From: Deltaproteobacteria bacterium
GTDB lineage: Bacteria > Myxococcota_A > Polyangia > Polyangiales > Polyangiaceae
Length of the DNA stretch: 64,000 nucleotides
Direction of reading: 5' to 3'
Assembly (NCBI GenBank): GCA_016218915.1
Contig: JACRCQ010000009.1
Location: forward strand, 62,001-126,000
The translations under genes were made by a program, and so were the position numbers. The notes under the pieces were generated by a model. That model saw only the letters and a program-made list of their open reading frames with translations. It was not told the DNA's origin and ran no database searches. Positions 23,376 through 33,691 of the stretch are shown here, in pieces. The stretch's first letter is position 1; each line of letters opens with the position of its first letter.

Positions 23376-25709
23376 TCACGGCACATCCACCTCTACCCTC
23401 GATGGCTTGCTGCGCCGTCCCTTGAAGACCGCCACAATCTCGTGGGCGCCAGCTGCAGCAGCCCAGCGGTCTCCCCCGACCTTCCTGCCATCCACTTCCC
23501 ATCGGACGTCGATCGTCTCGCTGCCGCCAAGCGCCGCTCGAAGCCGAACTGCCGTCTCACCACGGGAAGGATCGATCAGCAGGCGCGTGCCGTCCCGCGG
23601 CTCCGAAACCTCGGGCACGCTTCCACCTTCAGCAACCAGGAAGCTCGCGGACACCCCTGCAGGTCGCGTGGCGCGCACCCATTGCGCGTAGCGCGGGGGC
23701 AGCACGCTCCGCCCTTGATCATCGTGCGCTTCGCACTCCTGCACAGGCAAACTGCCTGGCGCGAACTGCTCCCGAACGACGTGATGGCAGCCAGGTCCAG
23801 GCCGCAGCCCAGAGGATGCACACACCTCTGCGGTCAGCAGCCGCAGCGGAACATCCCTGGGATCGGTGGCGCCGTTCGCCGATGCCCGAGCGGTTGCCGC
23901 GGCCAGGATCCTCGCAGCCACCGGCGCCGCAGCCTCGAAGCCCGACACCGCTCCCAGCGGTTGCCCGGCCGGATCCCCGAGCCACACCACCACGGTCAGG
24001 CTGCGCGTGAAGGCCACAGCCCACGCGTCCCGCCATCCCGTCGACGTTCCTGTCTTCAATCCGAATCGCTGCAGCCCCGACGCCTCGGTGAGATCAGCGC
24101 CGAACCCATCTGCCCTCGCCCGCGGGTCGGACAAGATGTCAACTGCAACTGCCACTGCGTCAGGCTTCATCAGCTCGGTGCCAGGCGAAGCAGGGTGCGG
24201 CGACACATGGATCGCTGCCGAGGTCCCGCCGCGTGCAAGCGTCGAATAGGCGCGCGCAAGATCGATCGGCGCTACGTCGAGTCCGCCCAGCACAGCGGCG
24301 GCGCCGTAGTGGTCTGCAGCTTGCAAGTTGCGAATGCCGAGCAGACGCAATCTTCGAACGATGGAGTCCTGGCCTACCCGCGCTGCCGCGTCGATCGCGG
24401 CGAGATTGAGCGAGGAAGCGAGCGCTACGCGCGCTCGGACCGGCCCTCGCTCGCGTCCATCGTAGTCGTGCGCCTCGAACAAGCGCCCCTGGGCACCGGT
24501 CATCGGAAGGGAGATGTCGTCCAGGATCGTTGCCGCAGTTCCTCCCTTTTCGAACAGAAGCTCGTAGACGAACGGCTTGAGGGTGGAGCCTGGTTGGCGT
24601 GGACGATCCAACAGGTCCAGCGCGCCGCCCGGTGCATCCGGACCTTGTCTCGCCGCGCTGACGTAGGCGAGGATCTCCCCGCTGGCATTGCCGATGACGA
24701 CCGCCGCGCCATTGGTCACCCCCCTGGAAGCGAACCTCGCGACACCCTGGGACACCAGCTGTTCGCACCTGCGTTGCAGCTCCAGATCCAGGGAGGTGCG
24801 CAGGCTCATCCCCTCTCGGACTACCTTCCCTCCCCTCCACTGCTCCATGGCCACCTCCACGAAGCGCGGCGCCTCGTCCGGGTGCGGGCTGTCCGTGCGG
24901 ATCGACGGCACCTCGTGGATCGCGATCGCGTGCGTGTCCCGATCGATGAATCCGACCTGGAGCATCCTGTCGAGGACCTCGTTGCGACGCCGGATCGCCC
25001 GTGCGAGGTGGCGCCGGGGTTCGGTGACGCTCGGCGCCTGCGGTATGCCGGCGATCAACGCGGATTCAGCCACGGTCAGCTCCGAAGGCGGCCTCCCGAA
25101 GTACGCTTCGCTTGCGCGAGCCACCCCTTCGATCCGATCGCCGAACGGGAGGCGGTTGACGTACTGCTCGAGGATCTCGTCCTTGGACATGAGCTTCTCG
25201 AGCGCTCCAGCGCGCAGAATCTCCATGCCCTTGGACAGCACTCCGGCCCGACGGCCGTAGACCAGCTTGATCACCTGCTGGGTGATCGTCGACGCGCCAT
25301 TTCTGCGGTGCCAGGGCAGCGGGTTGGTGAGCACGGCCCGTGCCACGGCGCGCCAGTCCACTCCGTGATGCGAGACAAACCGCGTGTCCTCCGCGGCGAG
25401 AATGGCAGAGATCAGAGTTGGGGACACATGCTGCAGATCGATCCAGCGCCGATCCATCCCGTCCGCGCGCACGTGCTTCAGAGCAGCGCCGTGCCGATCG
25501 GTCACGATCACCGTGTCCTGGGGATGCGCGAATCGATGCGTGTCCACCAAGGCTCGCGGGGGCAACCCATGCCACAGCACACCGAAGATCAAGGCTGCGA
25601 TCGCGAGGAGTGTCGTCAGCCGCATCGCCCCCCGGACTACCGTGCGGACGAGATACAACGCTGTCTGCGTGGACCCGAATCGACGGTAGATCAGGAGCGA
25701 TCGCGGCAT
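23376..25709 (-). CDS. pbpC: Penicillin-binding protein 1C (bifunctional peptidoglycan synthase type)
   Basis: 777 residues, near the E. coli PBP1C length of about 770. A longer open frame upstream lies antisense to nothing useful and overlaps the A2M gene; the ATG at 25709 begins the real N-terminus with a membrane anchor (LTTLLAIAALIFGVLW). The glycosyltransferase domain has AAEDTRFVSHHGVDW and GASTITQQ. The transpeptidase domain has the active-site Ser375 in GSTLKP, the SSLN motif and KTGTS. The C-terminal PBP1C domain has several Cys. The start is 2 bases after the A2M stop, so the pair is co-translated, as pbpC and yfhM are in many Gram-negatives. Confidence 0.92.
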   Translation of the reverse strand: MPRSLLIYRRFGSTQTALYLVRTVVRGAMRLTTLLAIAALIFGVLWHGLPPRALVDTHRFAHPQDTVIVTDRHGAALKHVRADGMDRRWIDLQHVSPTLISAILAAEDTRFVSHHGVDWRAVARAVLTNPLPWHRRNGASTITQQVIKLVYGRRAGVLSKGMEILRAGALEKLMSKDEILEQYVNRLPFGDRIEGVARASEAYFGRPPSELTVAESALIAGIPQAPSVTEPRRHLARAIRRRNEVLDRMLQVGFIDRDTHAIAIHEVPSIRTDSPHPDEAPRFVEVAMEQWRGGKVVREGMSLRTSLDLELQRRCEQLVSQGVARFASRGVTNGAAVVIGNASGEILAYVSAARQGPDAPGGALDLLDRPRQPGSTLKPFVYELLFEKGGTAATILDDISLPMTGAQGRLFEAHDYDGRERGPVRARVALASSLNLAAIDAAARVGQDSIVRRLRLLGIRNLQAADHYGAAAVLGGLDVAPIDLARAYSTLARGGTSAAIHVSPHPASPGTELMKPDAVAVAVDILSDPRARADGFGADLTEASGLQRFGLKTGTSTGWRDAWAVAFTRSLTVVVWLGDPAGQPLGAVSGFEAAAPVAARILAAATARASANGATDPRDVPLRLLTAEVCASSGLRPGPGCHHVVREQFAPGSLPVQECEAHDDQGRSVLPPRYAQWVRATRPAGVSASFLVAEGGSVPEVSEPRDGTRLLIDPSRGETAVRLRAALGGSETIDVRWEVDGRKVGGDRWAAAAGAHEIVAVFKGRRSKPSRVEVDVP

Positions 25710-25711
25710 GG

Positions 25712-28700
25712 TCAAGGTTCCACCACGAGCGAGGTCGCCTGGCTGCGCGCGATGAAGCCGGGCACGTACAAGGCTTCGAGCTCGGCCGGCGGCAGCACGA
25801 ACGTTCCCGGAGTCGTTGCCCGTGCGCCGTAGGTGAACTCGCGCAGTCCAGCCGAGCTTCCGGACACGAAGAATCTCACGTCGCGCTCGCCAAAGGCCCG
25901 GTGCGCGAGCTCCCCCAGGGAGCGCGAAGCGTAGTGGCCCCTGGAATCGATGGCTTCCTCTCCATCCTCCATTCCGAGCAGTGCCCAGAGCGCTTGTTGC
26001 GGAGTCGTCTCCAAGCTCGCATCGATCGGCTCCAGGCCTCCGCCGAATCGATCCCGGATCACGACCAGCGGCGGGGATGCGTTCTCTTCGTAGAGAAAGA
26101 CCCGAACGCGCACCAGCTCGCCGAGCTTCACGTGGGCGCCGTCCTCCAGACGGCTTCCCGACTCGTTCTCCAGCACCCGATGCAATGCGACCACCTTGCC
26201 CCGCGCTGTGTCGTCGTCCGGTCCCAAGGGCACGCTCCAGCTTCCGGCGAGCGAGTAGAATGCCGGGCCGTCTGCATCCATCTCGAGCTTGTGGGTTCCA
26301 TCTGCCACTCTCTCGATCGGAATCGTGTACCAGGCCTGATCGCTCTTGTGCTCCCGCTGGGAGAGCGGCGCGCCATCGAGGCGCACGCGCACCTGGAGCG
26401 GCTCGATCCCGCGAAAGCGCGCGCCGTACGCTGCCAGACCGGCCAGCGCATAGCTCGTTTCGTGGGTGGACCACCACGATGCCTGTCCGTCGCTCGATCG
26501 TTGCGCGAGAATCCTGGAGGCGAGCTTGCGCGACTCCGGATGCATGGGCTCCATGGACGCAGCAGCTTCGAGCACGGTCCCCAGCGTCCGCGCCGAGCTG
26601 TCGTACCAGCGGAGCAGCGTGGGATCCCTGCGCTCGTCCTCGCGCGTTGCCAGCACCTTGCGAACTGCGTCCAGAACCAGACCGTCCCTGCGCCGATCCC
26701 CAGAAGACATTGCCAGCGCGAGATTCGACAGCCCGATGGGCGACAGTGTCTGGCGCTGATCGTAGAGCGCTTGCACGCGACCGCCGTCTGCCGCCGAAGA
26801 CTGCTGGAGCACGCGCAGGGCAAACGCAAGATCGTTTCGACCGCGGTCCTCGTGCCCATCGAGGAAGGTGGTGGACTTCGCCTGCTCAGCGACCCACTTC
26901 ACGGCCTTGTCCATCGCTTCATCCGGCACCACCCAGCCGACCTTCCTGGCCGACTGCAGAGAATGCAGCGCATAGACCGACAGGTAGGCGTCCGGCCCCT
27001 CGTTTGACGAGAACCGGCCGAACCCTCCGGATGGGGATTGAAGCTGAAGCAGCGCTTTGATCGCCTTGTCCGCGCGCGCCTGCAGCTCTGCGGCTGAAGC
27101 GCTCGCAGGCCGCCTTCCCGTGTCGAGCCTGGCATAGGAGGCAAGGCCGATCAGCGATGAAGCCAAGGGCTCCACCCCTCCCCAGGAGCCTGCCTCCAGC
27201 GCCTCCACCGACATGTCGAATCCCACGAAAGGATGGGAAGCGATGGCAAGCGTCAGCTCGCCGTCACGACGCTCGATCGGCTGGGGCAGGGCAATGGCCA
27301 CCGGACGATCCGCGGCAACGGCTCCGACCACTTCAGAGCGCATCGTGCGCCCCCTGCTGTCCAGAGGTACTTCCCGGACGACTTCCTCGGTCTCACCTGC
27401 GGCTGCGGCCTTGAGTCGAATCGACACCGAGCGACCCTGCACTGGTCCGAGCATCTCTGCGACGCGCGCGTCGCGCCCGGCTTCGACTCGCACGTTCCTT
27501 GGCGGGCGGGCCTCGCCGTTGATCGTGGTGGCGAGCGTCACGTCCAGGGGCGCCTCTGTGGTGTTGTGCAGGAATGCCACAGCCTCGAATCGATCGCCTT
27601 CGGTGACGAAGCGTGGCAGCACCGGCCGAACGACCACGGCGCGGGTTGCGATCACGTTCTTTTCAGCGCGCCCCGACCGCGCACCGTCGTCAGTCGCCAC
27701 GGCCATGACCCTGTACTCCGTGGGACGCGCGGGAAGGTGCAGCGTGGCTCGCGCAACCCCGGACGCGTCGGTCTGCAAGGCGGGCAACCACAGGGGAGTA
27801 GGCTCGAACCTCTCGCGGAGGTCGGACCTCACCTGATCGGCGTTCGACGCGCCATCGCCTCCGGCAGCCGGCAGAAGGTCCTGCGGCACGCGCGACACCA
27901 GCGATCTCCTCAGGTCTTCCCATGCGAACGACGCAGCGATGCGAGGGAAGAATCCGTCCGATGGATCAGGGGTGGTATACCCGGTCAGCCGCAGCGTTCC
28001 TTCGTCGACCGCGTACAGCGCGACCTCTGCCCTTGCACCATGATCCCCGGCATCGCGAACCCGTACCTCGATGGGAAGATCCGCGCCAGCCCTTGCCTTG
28101 GCCTCTGGGAAGACCAGCTCGACCTTGAGGGGTGAGGCTTTGGGACGGATGGTCAGCTCCGAGGTGGCAACGCGAAGATCCGGGGCGTTCAGATCCAGCT
28201 TCGCCCCGGGCTCACCCGTGCGCGGACGCACCAGGGTGACCGAGGCGAAGACGTTGGGGACCATCTCTGGCGTGACGAGCAGCCGCATGACGTTGCCGCC
28301 TGCAGACACGCGGCGTCGCTCCAGGTGGAGCACGCTCTGCCTCTCGATGCGCAGCAGCGCTTCTGCGTCGGGGAAGGGCGATTCGAACGCAAGCTCGGCG
28401 GTATCTCCGACCTCGAACAGCCGCTTGGTGGGCGTCAGGCTGATCGCAGTGCCAGGAGCGTCGCGATCCGGATGCTCGTCCGGTCCTGCCACGTACACGC
28501 GCACCGATGCCACGCTCGTGCGCCCCTTGTCGTCGACCGTGCTGGCTTCCAGCAGGTAGGTTCCAGGGCGGTCCGCCTTCCACGTGCAGTGCACGGGCTC
28601 AGCCCCCGAGGTGAGCTTGCACTCGTGCACGACCTTGCTTTCCTTGGCCTTGCGCGCCCGGAAGCTCCCCTCCTCCGACTCGTCGTCCTCTGCCTTGTGC

Positions 28701-31453
28701 GCGTGCGACGACCATTGCCACCAGGTGTGCCACCCCTCGCGGATGATCTTGGCGTGCACAGGACGACCCGATTGCAGGGAGCCGTCGTGCGAGATCAGGA
28801 TCGCGTTGACGTCGATCGTGGAATCGGCCTCGACCCAATCCGGGACCTCGTGGACCCCGACTTCCCATCGGGCGGGCCAGGTGTCGAACTGCTTGCGGGC
28901 GCTCGTGGTCTGTCCTGAAGGGTCACGCACCGTGGCCTCGAGCGTGGCGGACTGCCTCGCATACGAAGCCATCGCGATCTTCGAGTCGATCGCCGCTTTG
29001 CCGTCCGTACCCAGCGTCAGATCCCCGGAGTCGATCATCCCGGAGCGTGTGGAGCTGTCCGCCGGCGAGAACGTATAGTCCTCCCAGCGCGGGGGATAGT
29101 CGGCGCCGCTCGACGCTCGGGTCAGCGTCCAATGCGCGCGTGCTCCCGCTGCGGGCGGGCCAAAAGGGTAGGCCGCAGACAGCACCGCGTGAAGCGGATC
29201 GCCTTCGGACAGCCCCTCCGACTCGCTGGTGAGGTCCACACGGAAGACCGGAGGTCGATATTCCCCCACGGTGAAGGAGACCGTGCCGATGGGCTGCTGG
29301 TAGGGATCGCGCCACGCCTCGACGAGCCACGCACCCGCTTCGCGGTTCGAGTCGATCGCGAAATCGGCTGCCGCGGTGCCGAATGCATTCAATGCGACTT
29401 CCTTGACCGCAGCCGGCGCTTGGGTCGAGGGAGGATGCAGGCGAAAGCGCATCGACCCTGTGGAGATCGCCTTGGGCTGCGCGCCGGGTGTACGCACCAC
29501 CGCCTTGACGTGGATGGACTCTCCGGGACGACACATGCCGCGGTCGGTGAAGAGGGAGGCCACTGGCATATCCGTTCCGGCAGGCTCCTCCCCAGGCTTC
29601 ACGCCGACATGGCGCGGGCCGATCGATGCGCGCCAGTCCACCAGCATGACCGCGCGGTCCGCCCCTTGCACCGCGCGCACCACGGCACCGCTGGACAAGG
29701 CCCCTGCCTGGGTCCCAAGCCACGCGACGCCGTTCGCGTCCGTGCGGGCCGTCCCAACCTCGACTCCTTTCGCGTCCGCCACTGTCACGACGGCTCCGTC
29801 CACCGGAGTCGCCTTGTCGATCGAGGTCACCCAGATCGAGACGCCTCCCGCCATGATCTTGGCGTCGAGACCGAGATCGGTCCATTGCGCGAACGTGGTT
29901 CGGATCGACTCGGGCTCCCGCTCAGCTTTGTCCGGAAGGAACGCGAAGACCGCGAGCGCCGACCTGGATGGATCGTTTTCGATCCATGGGAAGATCCCCT
30001 TGCCCCAGCGGTTGGGTTTCGAGTCGGGAGCGAGCGAGAGCAAGGGCACGGAGAGGGCGTCGGTCTTCTTGCCCAGGTCGATGAGGTCTCTGGCCTGGAC
30101 GACCGCAGCGATCTCGCGCCCTGCAGGCACGGGCGCCCAGCGCAGCTGCCCCTCTTCCACGTGGATGGCGGCGAAGGGAAGGGATGGAGTAGCGGTGCGC
30201 TCGAAGGTCAACCGACCGAGGCTGACGCGCACCTCGGGCGCGCGCCCGTTGCTGCGCACGGCGAGCGGGGCGAATCGTTGCAGCGGGTGGCCTTCCTTGT
30301 CCTTCAGCTCCTTGAGCAGGAGCTGGTAGACCTGCCCCGGCGTCCAGTCCCCGCGGATCACGATGCGCTTCGAGTCCTCGAGCGCAACCTTCAGCCCGGC
30401 GAGCGCAGGAAGGATCTCCACCGACTGTGCCGTGACTTCCTTCAGCTCGGAGCTCCCGACGAGCACGAGAGCCTCGCCGATATCGACCACGCGCCCGGGC
30501 GGCTCCGTATGCTCGCACTGGCTCGCCTCCTTGGCGTCGATCGGGCACCCGATCCCTTCCACCCGCGGCCTGGGCGCGAACTCGAACTCCACCACCCTGG
30601 GATGCGTTCCACCACGCGAGAGCACGGGCGCGATCGCAACCGCGAACTTTCCCCCCGGCTCCAGGGTATGGCCGGGCTTGAGGTCCACGGGCACGTGACC
30701 TTTGTCGTCGCGCGGCTGCTCTGCGAGCGTGAACGGCATCATGCGCCTGCCGCCATCCACCTCGTAGACCAGCATCTTCGACGCGAGCTCCCCGGTGTTG
30801 ACCTTGCCGTCGAAGAGCAGGCGGGCGGCCTCTCCAGGCACGATCCGCTCGGAGCGACGCCCGTGGTAGCGAGGGGATGCATCGAACACCACGGTGCGCG
30901 GCTCGAACTCGGGGACGGTGTCGCCTGCGAGCGAGCGAAGGTCTGGCGACAAGGTGAGGGTCGCGACGCGGGTCTGCTCCCACGTACCGGCAGAGGCTTC
31001 GATCTGGAGCACCGCACGGCCCGTCCATGTCTGGGTCGCTTGCACCGCGGGCTTGAAACGCGCTGGCGCGTCCGCGACCGGCTTGCCGACCTTGGAGGCA
31101 TCGACCATGGGCCGGTTGAATCGCAGCACCAGCGGGGAGCCGCGCGTGACGCTGATCGCGTTCTCGGCGAGATCGAGCACGGCGAGCCGATCGGGTTCGT
31201 CGGCAGCGAGAAGCGGAGCGAGCGGCGTGGACGGCTGCAGCGGGGCGGTAGCTGGCGGAAATGCGGACGCTGCGGTGAGCAGCTCCGAGGGAGCATCGGT
31301 TGCGTGGGGTGCCCGTCTGCACCCGCCCTTTGCAAGCAGCGCAAAGCAGATCAGCGCGCCTGCGCCTGCACCGAGCAGCGCGAGGCGTTTCCAATCAGGA
31401 CCACGGCGTTGGCCAGGCGATCCCGGAACTCTGGGGGCTGGGAGGTCATGCAC
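25712..31453 (-). CDS. Alpha-2-macroglobulin family protein lacking the thioester motif
   Basis: About 1,913 residues from a GTG at 31453, the first start downstream of the divergent reductase gene; the frame upstream is antisense to that gene. A membrane anchor (LALLGAGAGALICFALLAKG) tethers it to the inner membrane facing the periplasm. Macroglobulin-like domains follow, then the typical A2M region (LHLPARPTEYRVMAVATDDG) and a helical thioester domain. Where thioester proteins have CxEQ, this one reads WGGVEP (Gly1426 to Pro1429), so no thioester can form. Bacterial A2Ms trap proteases and protect periplasmic PBP1C. Genetic coupling to pbpC supports that role by conformational trapping alone. 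Confidence 0.85.
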   Translation of the reverse strand: MHDLPAPRVPGSPGQRRGPDWKRLALLGAGAGALICFALLAKGGCRRAPHATDAPSELLTAASAFPPATAPLQPSTPLAPLLAADEPDRLAVLDLAENAISVTRGSPLVLRFNRPMVDASKVGKPVADAPARFKPAVQATQTWTGRAVLQIEASAGTWEQTRVATLTLSPDLRSLAGDTVPEFEPRTVVFDASPRYHGRRSERIVPGEAARLLFDGKVNTGELASKMLVYEVDGGRRMMPFTLAEQPRDDKGHVPVDLKPGHTLEPGGKFAVAIAPVLSRGGTHPRVVEFEFAPRPRVEGIGCPIDAKEASQCEHTEPPGRVVDIGEALVLVGSSELKEVTAQSVEILPALAGLKVALEDSKRIVIRGDWTPGQVYQLLLKELKDKEGHPLQRFAPLAVRSNGRAPEVRVSLGRLTFERTATPSLPFAAIHVEEGQLRWAPVPAGREIAAVVQARDLIDLGKKTDALSVPLLSLAPDSKPNRWGKGIFPWIENDPSRSALAVFAFLPDKAEREPESIRTTFAQWTDLGLDAKIMAGGVSIWVTSIDKATPVDGAVVTVADAKGVEVGTARTDANGVAWLGTQAGALSSGAVVRAVQGADRAVMLVDWRASIGPRHVGVKPGEEPAGTDMPVASLFTDRGMCRPGESIHVKAVVRTPGAQPKAISTGSMRFRLHPPSTQAPAAVKEVALNAFGTAAADFAIDSNREAGAWLVEAWRDPYQQPIGTVSFTVGEYRPPVFRVDLTSESEGLSEGDPLHAVLSAAYPFGPPAAGARAHWTLTRASSGADYPPRWEDYTFSPADSSTRSGMIDSGDLTLGTDGKAAIDSKIAMASYARQSATLEATVRDPSGQTTSARKQFDTWPARWEVGVHEVPDWVEADSTIDVNAILISHDGSLQSGRPVHAKIIREGWHTWWQWSSHAHKAEDDESEEGSFRARKAKESKVVHECKLTSGAEPVHCTWKADRPGTYLLEASTVDDKGRTSVASVRVYVAGPDEHPDRDAPGTAISLTPTKRLFEVGDTAELAFESPFPDAEALLRIERQSVLHLERRRVSAGGNVMRLLVTPEMVPNVFASVTLVRPRTGEPGAKLDLNAPDLRVATSELTIRPKASPLKVELVFPEAKARAGADLPIEVRVRDAGDHGARAEVALYAVDEGTLRLTGYTTPDPSDGFFPRIAASFAWEDLRRSLVSRVPQDLLPAAGGDGASNADQVRSDLRERFEPTPLWLPALQTDASGVARATLHLPARPTEYRVMAVATDDGARSGRAEKNVIATRAVVVRPVLPRFVTEGDRFEAVAFLHNTTEAPLDVTLATTINGEARPPRNVRVEAGRDARVAEMLGPVQGRSVSIRLKAAAAGETEEVVREVPLDSRGRTMRSEVVGAVAADRPVAIALPQPIERRDGELTLAIASHPFVGFDMSVEALEAGSWGGVEPLASSLIGLASYARLDTGRRPASASAAELQARADKAIKALLQLQSPSGGFGRFSSNEGPDAYLSVYALHSLQSARKVGWVVPDEAMDKAVKWVAEQAKSTTFLDGHEDRGRNDLAFALRVLQQSSAADGGRVQALYDQRQTLSPIGLSNLALAMSSGDRRRDGLVLDAVRKVLATREDERRDPTLLRWYDSSARTLGTVLEAAASMEPMHPESRKLASRILAQRSSDGQASWWSTHETSYALAGLAAYGARFRGIEPLQVRVRLDGAPLSQREHKSDQAWYTIPIERVADGTHKLEMDADGPAFYSLAGSWSVPLGPDDDTARGKVVALHRVLENESGSRLEDGAHVKLGELVRVRVFLYEENASPPLVVIRDRFGGGLEPIDASLETTPQQALWALLGMEDGEEAIDSRGHYASRSLGELAHRAFGERDVRFFVSGSSAGLREFTYGARATTPGTFVLPPAELEALYVPGFIARSQATSLVVEP

Positions 31454-31645
31454 GGGTGCCCGGTGCAGGCAAGGGGCGTTCCGTAGCTCCCCACCTCTGC
31501 TTCTTTTCCGTCCCAGGGGAGCATCGAGGGGCGATGCGGTGATCGGGGCTGATCGAATGTGTGTCCCTCCGCCCTCCGCTTGTGGTTGGATCGCCACGCT
31601 GCGGCGCTGGCCGCACTTACGCGCTCGTCGAAAGGACCCGGATTC

Positions 31646-32614
31646 ATGAGACTGCGTCGAAGGCTGGGACGCTCTTCCATCGAGGTTTCGCCCATCGGGC
31701 TTGGCTGCTGGCAGTTCTCGCAGCGCAAGAACCTCGCAGGTGGCTTCTGGGAATCCGTGCCCGCCGATGTCGTGCAGGAGATCGTCCAGACGTCGCTCGA
31801 TGGTGGGGTCAACTGGTTCGACACAGCCCAGGTCTACGGCAATGGGCGCTCCGAGGAGATGCTCGCCGAAGCGTTGAAGGCCTGTGGCAAGGCCCCGGGT
31901 GACGTGGTGGTCGCCACGAAGTGGTGGCCGACGCTGCGATGCGCGTGCAACATCAAGAGCACGATCGGCGAGAGGCTGGAGCGTCTCGGTGGCTTCCCGA
32001 TCGATTTGCACCAGGTGCACCAGCCGCTTTCGATCTCATCGGTCGAGGCGCAGATGAACGCCATGGCGGATCTGGTGGAGCGCGAGCAGATCCGCACCGT
32101 GGGCGTGAGCAACTTCTCGACCTCGCGCATGCGCGACGCGCACGCCTTTCTCGCGATGCGCGGCATCCCGCTGGTGTCCAACCAGATGCCCTACAGCCTG
32201 CTGGATCGGCGCATCGAGTCCAACGGCCTGCTCGCCGCGGCCAGAGAGCTCGGCATCACGCTCATCGCCTACTCGCCGCTCGCCCAGGGTCTGCTCTCGG
32301 GCAAGTTCCACGACGACCCGGACTCGATCAACAGCCGTCCAGGCCCCCGCAAGTGGATGCCATCCTTCAAGGAAAAGGGGCTCAAGCGAACGTGGCCCTT
32401 GATTAAGCTGCTGCGCGAGATCGCCGACGCGCACGGCGTGAGCAGCTCGCAGGTGGCGCTCAACTGGCTCGTGACGTTCTACGGCGACATGGTTGTCGCG
32501 ATTCCGGGCGCCACGCGCAGCTCGCACGCAAAGGACAACGTGGGCGCCATGGCGTTCGATCTCAGCCACAAAGAGCTGCAGGCCATCGATCGCGCGTCGC
32601 GTCAGCTGATGTGA
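31646..32614 (+). CDS. Aldo/keto reductase
   Basis: 322 residues. The ATG at 31646 follows an AAAGGAC sequence. The TIM-barrel family tetrad is visible: Asp59 (VNWFDTAQ), Tyr64 (QVYGNGRSEEM), Lys92 (VVVATKWW) and a His in LHQVHQP. The C-terminus has the NADPH-binding GATRSSHAKDN motif. Such enzymes reduce aldehydes or ketones with NADPH in the cytosol. The substrate is not known. It stands alone, divergent from the A2M gene. Confidence 0.88.
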   Translation: MRLRRRLGRSSIEVSPIGLGCWQFSQRKNLAGGFWESVPADVVQEIVQTSLDGGVNWFDTAQVYGNGRSEEMLAEALKACGKAPGDVVVATKWWPTLRCACNIKSTIGERLERLGGFPIDLHQVHQPLSISSVEAQMNAMADLVEREQIRTVGVSNFSTSRMRDAHAFLAMRGIPLVSNQMPYSLLDRRIESNGLLAAARELGITLIAYSPLAQGLLSGKFHDDPDSINSRPGPRKWMPSFKEKGLKRTWPLIKLLREIADAHGVSSSQVALNWLVTFYGDMVVAIPGATRSSHAKDNVGAMAFDLSHKELQAIDRASRQLM

Positions 32615-32647
32615 CCGCCGGGCCCGGAGTGGCCGCGGGCAGGGCCT

Positions 32648-32680
32648 CGGCGTTCCGGCCTCGCAGGAATTCGAACGCCG
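32648..32680 (+). terminator. Hairpin after the aldo/keto reductase gene
   Basis: CGGCGTTC (32648-32655) pairs with GAACGCCG (32673-32680), an 8-bp perfect stem with a 17-base loop, 33 bases past the stop codon. No T-run follows, so it may be a Rho-assisted or incomplete terminator. Confidence 0.35.
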
Positions 32681-32762
32681 GGGAATCGCCCGGGTCCCTT
32701 GGGCGTATCATGCAAATGCTTCAGTAAACCAAGGGAGTCCGCAGGAGATTTGTCTGCGAGGC

Positions 32763-32791
32763 TTGCCGTCACCCCGTCGATTGCGTACCTT
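32763..32791 (+). promoter_or_regulatory. Sigma-70-like promoter before the 32801 lipoprotein
   Basis: TTGCCG (32763-32768), a 17-base spacer and TACCTT (32786-32791) sit right before the ATG at 32801. The transcript would be nearly leaderless. The match is moderate. Confidence 0.3.
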
Positions 32792-32800
32792 AATCGTCGA

Positions 32801-33691
32801 ATGCGTTCGTCTTCAGCCCCCTTGATGGTCCCCGTCCTCGCCTTGGCTTGCCTCGGCCTGGCGGCCTGCACCAACGATGTCGTCGCAACGGCCGATGCGA
32901 ACAGTTCGTCCACGCATGCGCTGCTCGTTGTCGAGCAGACCGTGCCGGTCGACACCGAGGACGCCACGCGGTCGCACGCTTCGATGTGGTTCATGCGCGT
33001 GAGCGACGATCAGGCCGTCGAAGCGGTCACCGGGCTGGTGACCGATCTGATCGAGGTCCCGGGCTTCGGGCAGTGCGTTACGACCGGTGCACATGCGGCG
33101 CAGAGCATCCCGGCCTCCATGGTCCCGGTCGAGCTGGCGTTCGCAGGCGAGGTCAGCGTGCGAACCGGTACTTCCCTGGTGCCGCTGTCCGTCCGTGCAT
33201 TCCCTGACGTCGCCAATCTCGTGTCCGGCGTGATGTACACGGCGCCCGGGCAGAGCGATCTCGCATTGCCGCTCGGTGGAAGTCTCGAGGTTCGCACCAG
33301 TGGAACGGACGGCCTCGCAGCCATGGATGCTTCGACCCAGGCACCATCGCCTCCGAAGTCGGTGAGGATCGAAGGGCTTCCGTTCGATTCGAGCGAAGTG
33401 GAAGCGCACGCTGGCCAGGCGCTCAACCTGTCCTGGATCGCGGGAGAACCCTCGGACCGCATCTACGTCGACATCGATCCGATCCCTGGATCGCCCTCGG
33501 ATCGCGTGCGTTGCGCGATGCCGGACACAGGCTCTGGACGCATCGCCGCGGTGGCGATCCCGGAGACGCCGGCACTCACGCTGTCGATCCACCGCATGCG
33601 CGTTTCGCCGTTGCGAACGAGCGCCGGAGAGATCGGCACGGCGCACTTCGACGTTGCCGTGGTCGGCAAGGTGAAGGTTGCCGCGCCGTAG
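32801..33691 (+). CDS. Lipoprotein, unknown
   Basis: 296 residues; the signal peptide (LMVPVLALACLGLAAC) ends in a clear lipobox. The mature chain is mostly beta with evenly spaced Val/Leu and carries two single cysteines (FGQCVTT, RVRCAMP). No known domain is recognised. It is the first gene of a run of three: the next gene starts 14 bases inside its 3' end. Confidence 0.6.
   Translation: MRSSSAPLMVPVLALACLGLAACTNDVVATADANSSSTHALLVVEQTVPVDTEDATRSHASMWFMRVSDDQAVEAVTGLVTDLIEVPGFGQCVTTGAHAAQSIPASMVPVELAFAGEVSVRTGTSLVPLSVRAFPDVANLVSGVMYTAPGQSDLALPLGGSLEVRTSGTDGLAAMDASTQAPSPPKSVRIEGLPFDSSEVEAHAGQALNLSWIAGEPSDRIYVDIDPIPGSPSDRVRCAMPDTGSGRIAAVAIPETPALTLSIHRMRVSPLRTSAGEIGTAHFDVAVVGKVKVAAP

Noticed and set aside
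23376..26477. N-terminal extension of pbpC upstream of 25709
   Set aside because: It overlaps the A2M coding end in another frame and lacks family similarity; the ATG at 25709 gives the membrane anchor expected of PBP1C.
31454..32020. N-terminal extension of the A2M frame
   Set aside because: Antisense to the aldo/keto reductase and its promoter; no family similarity. The GTG at 31453 begins right before the membrane anchor.
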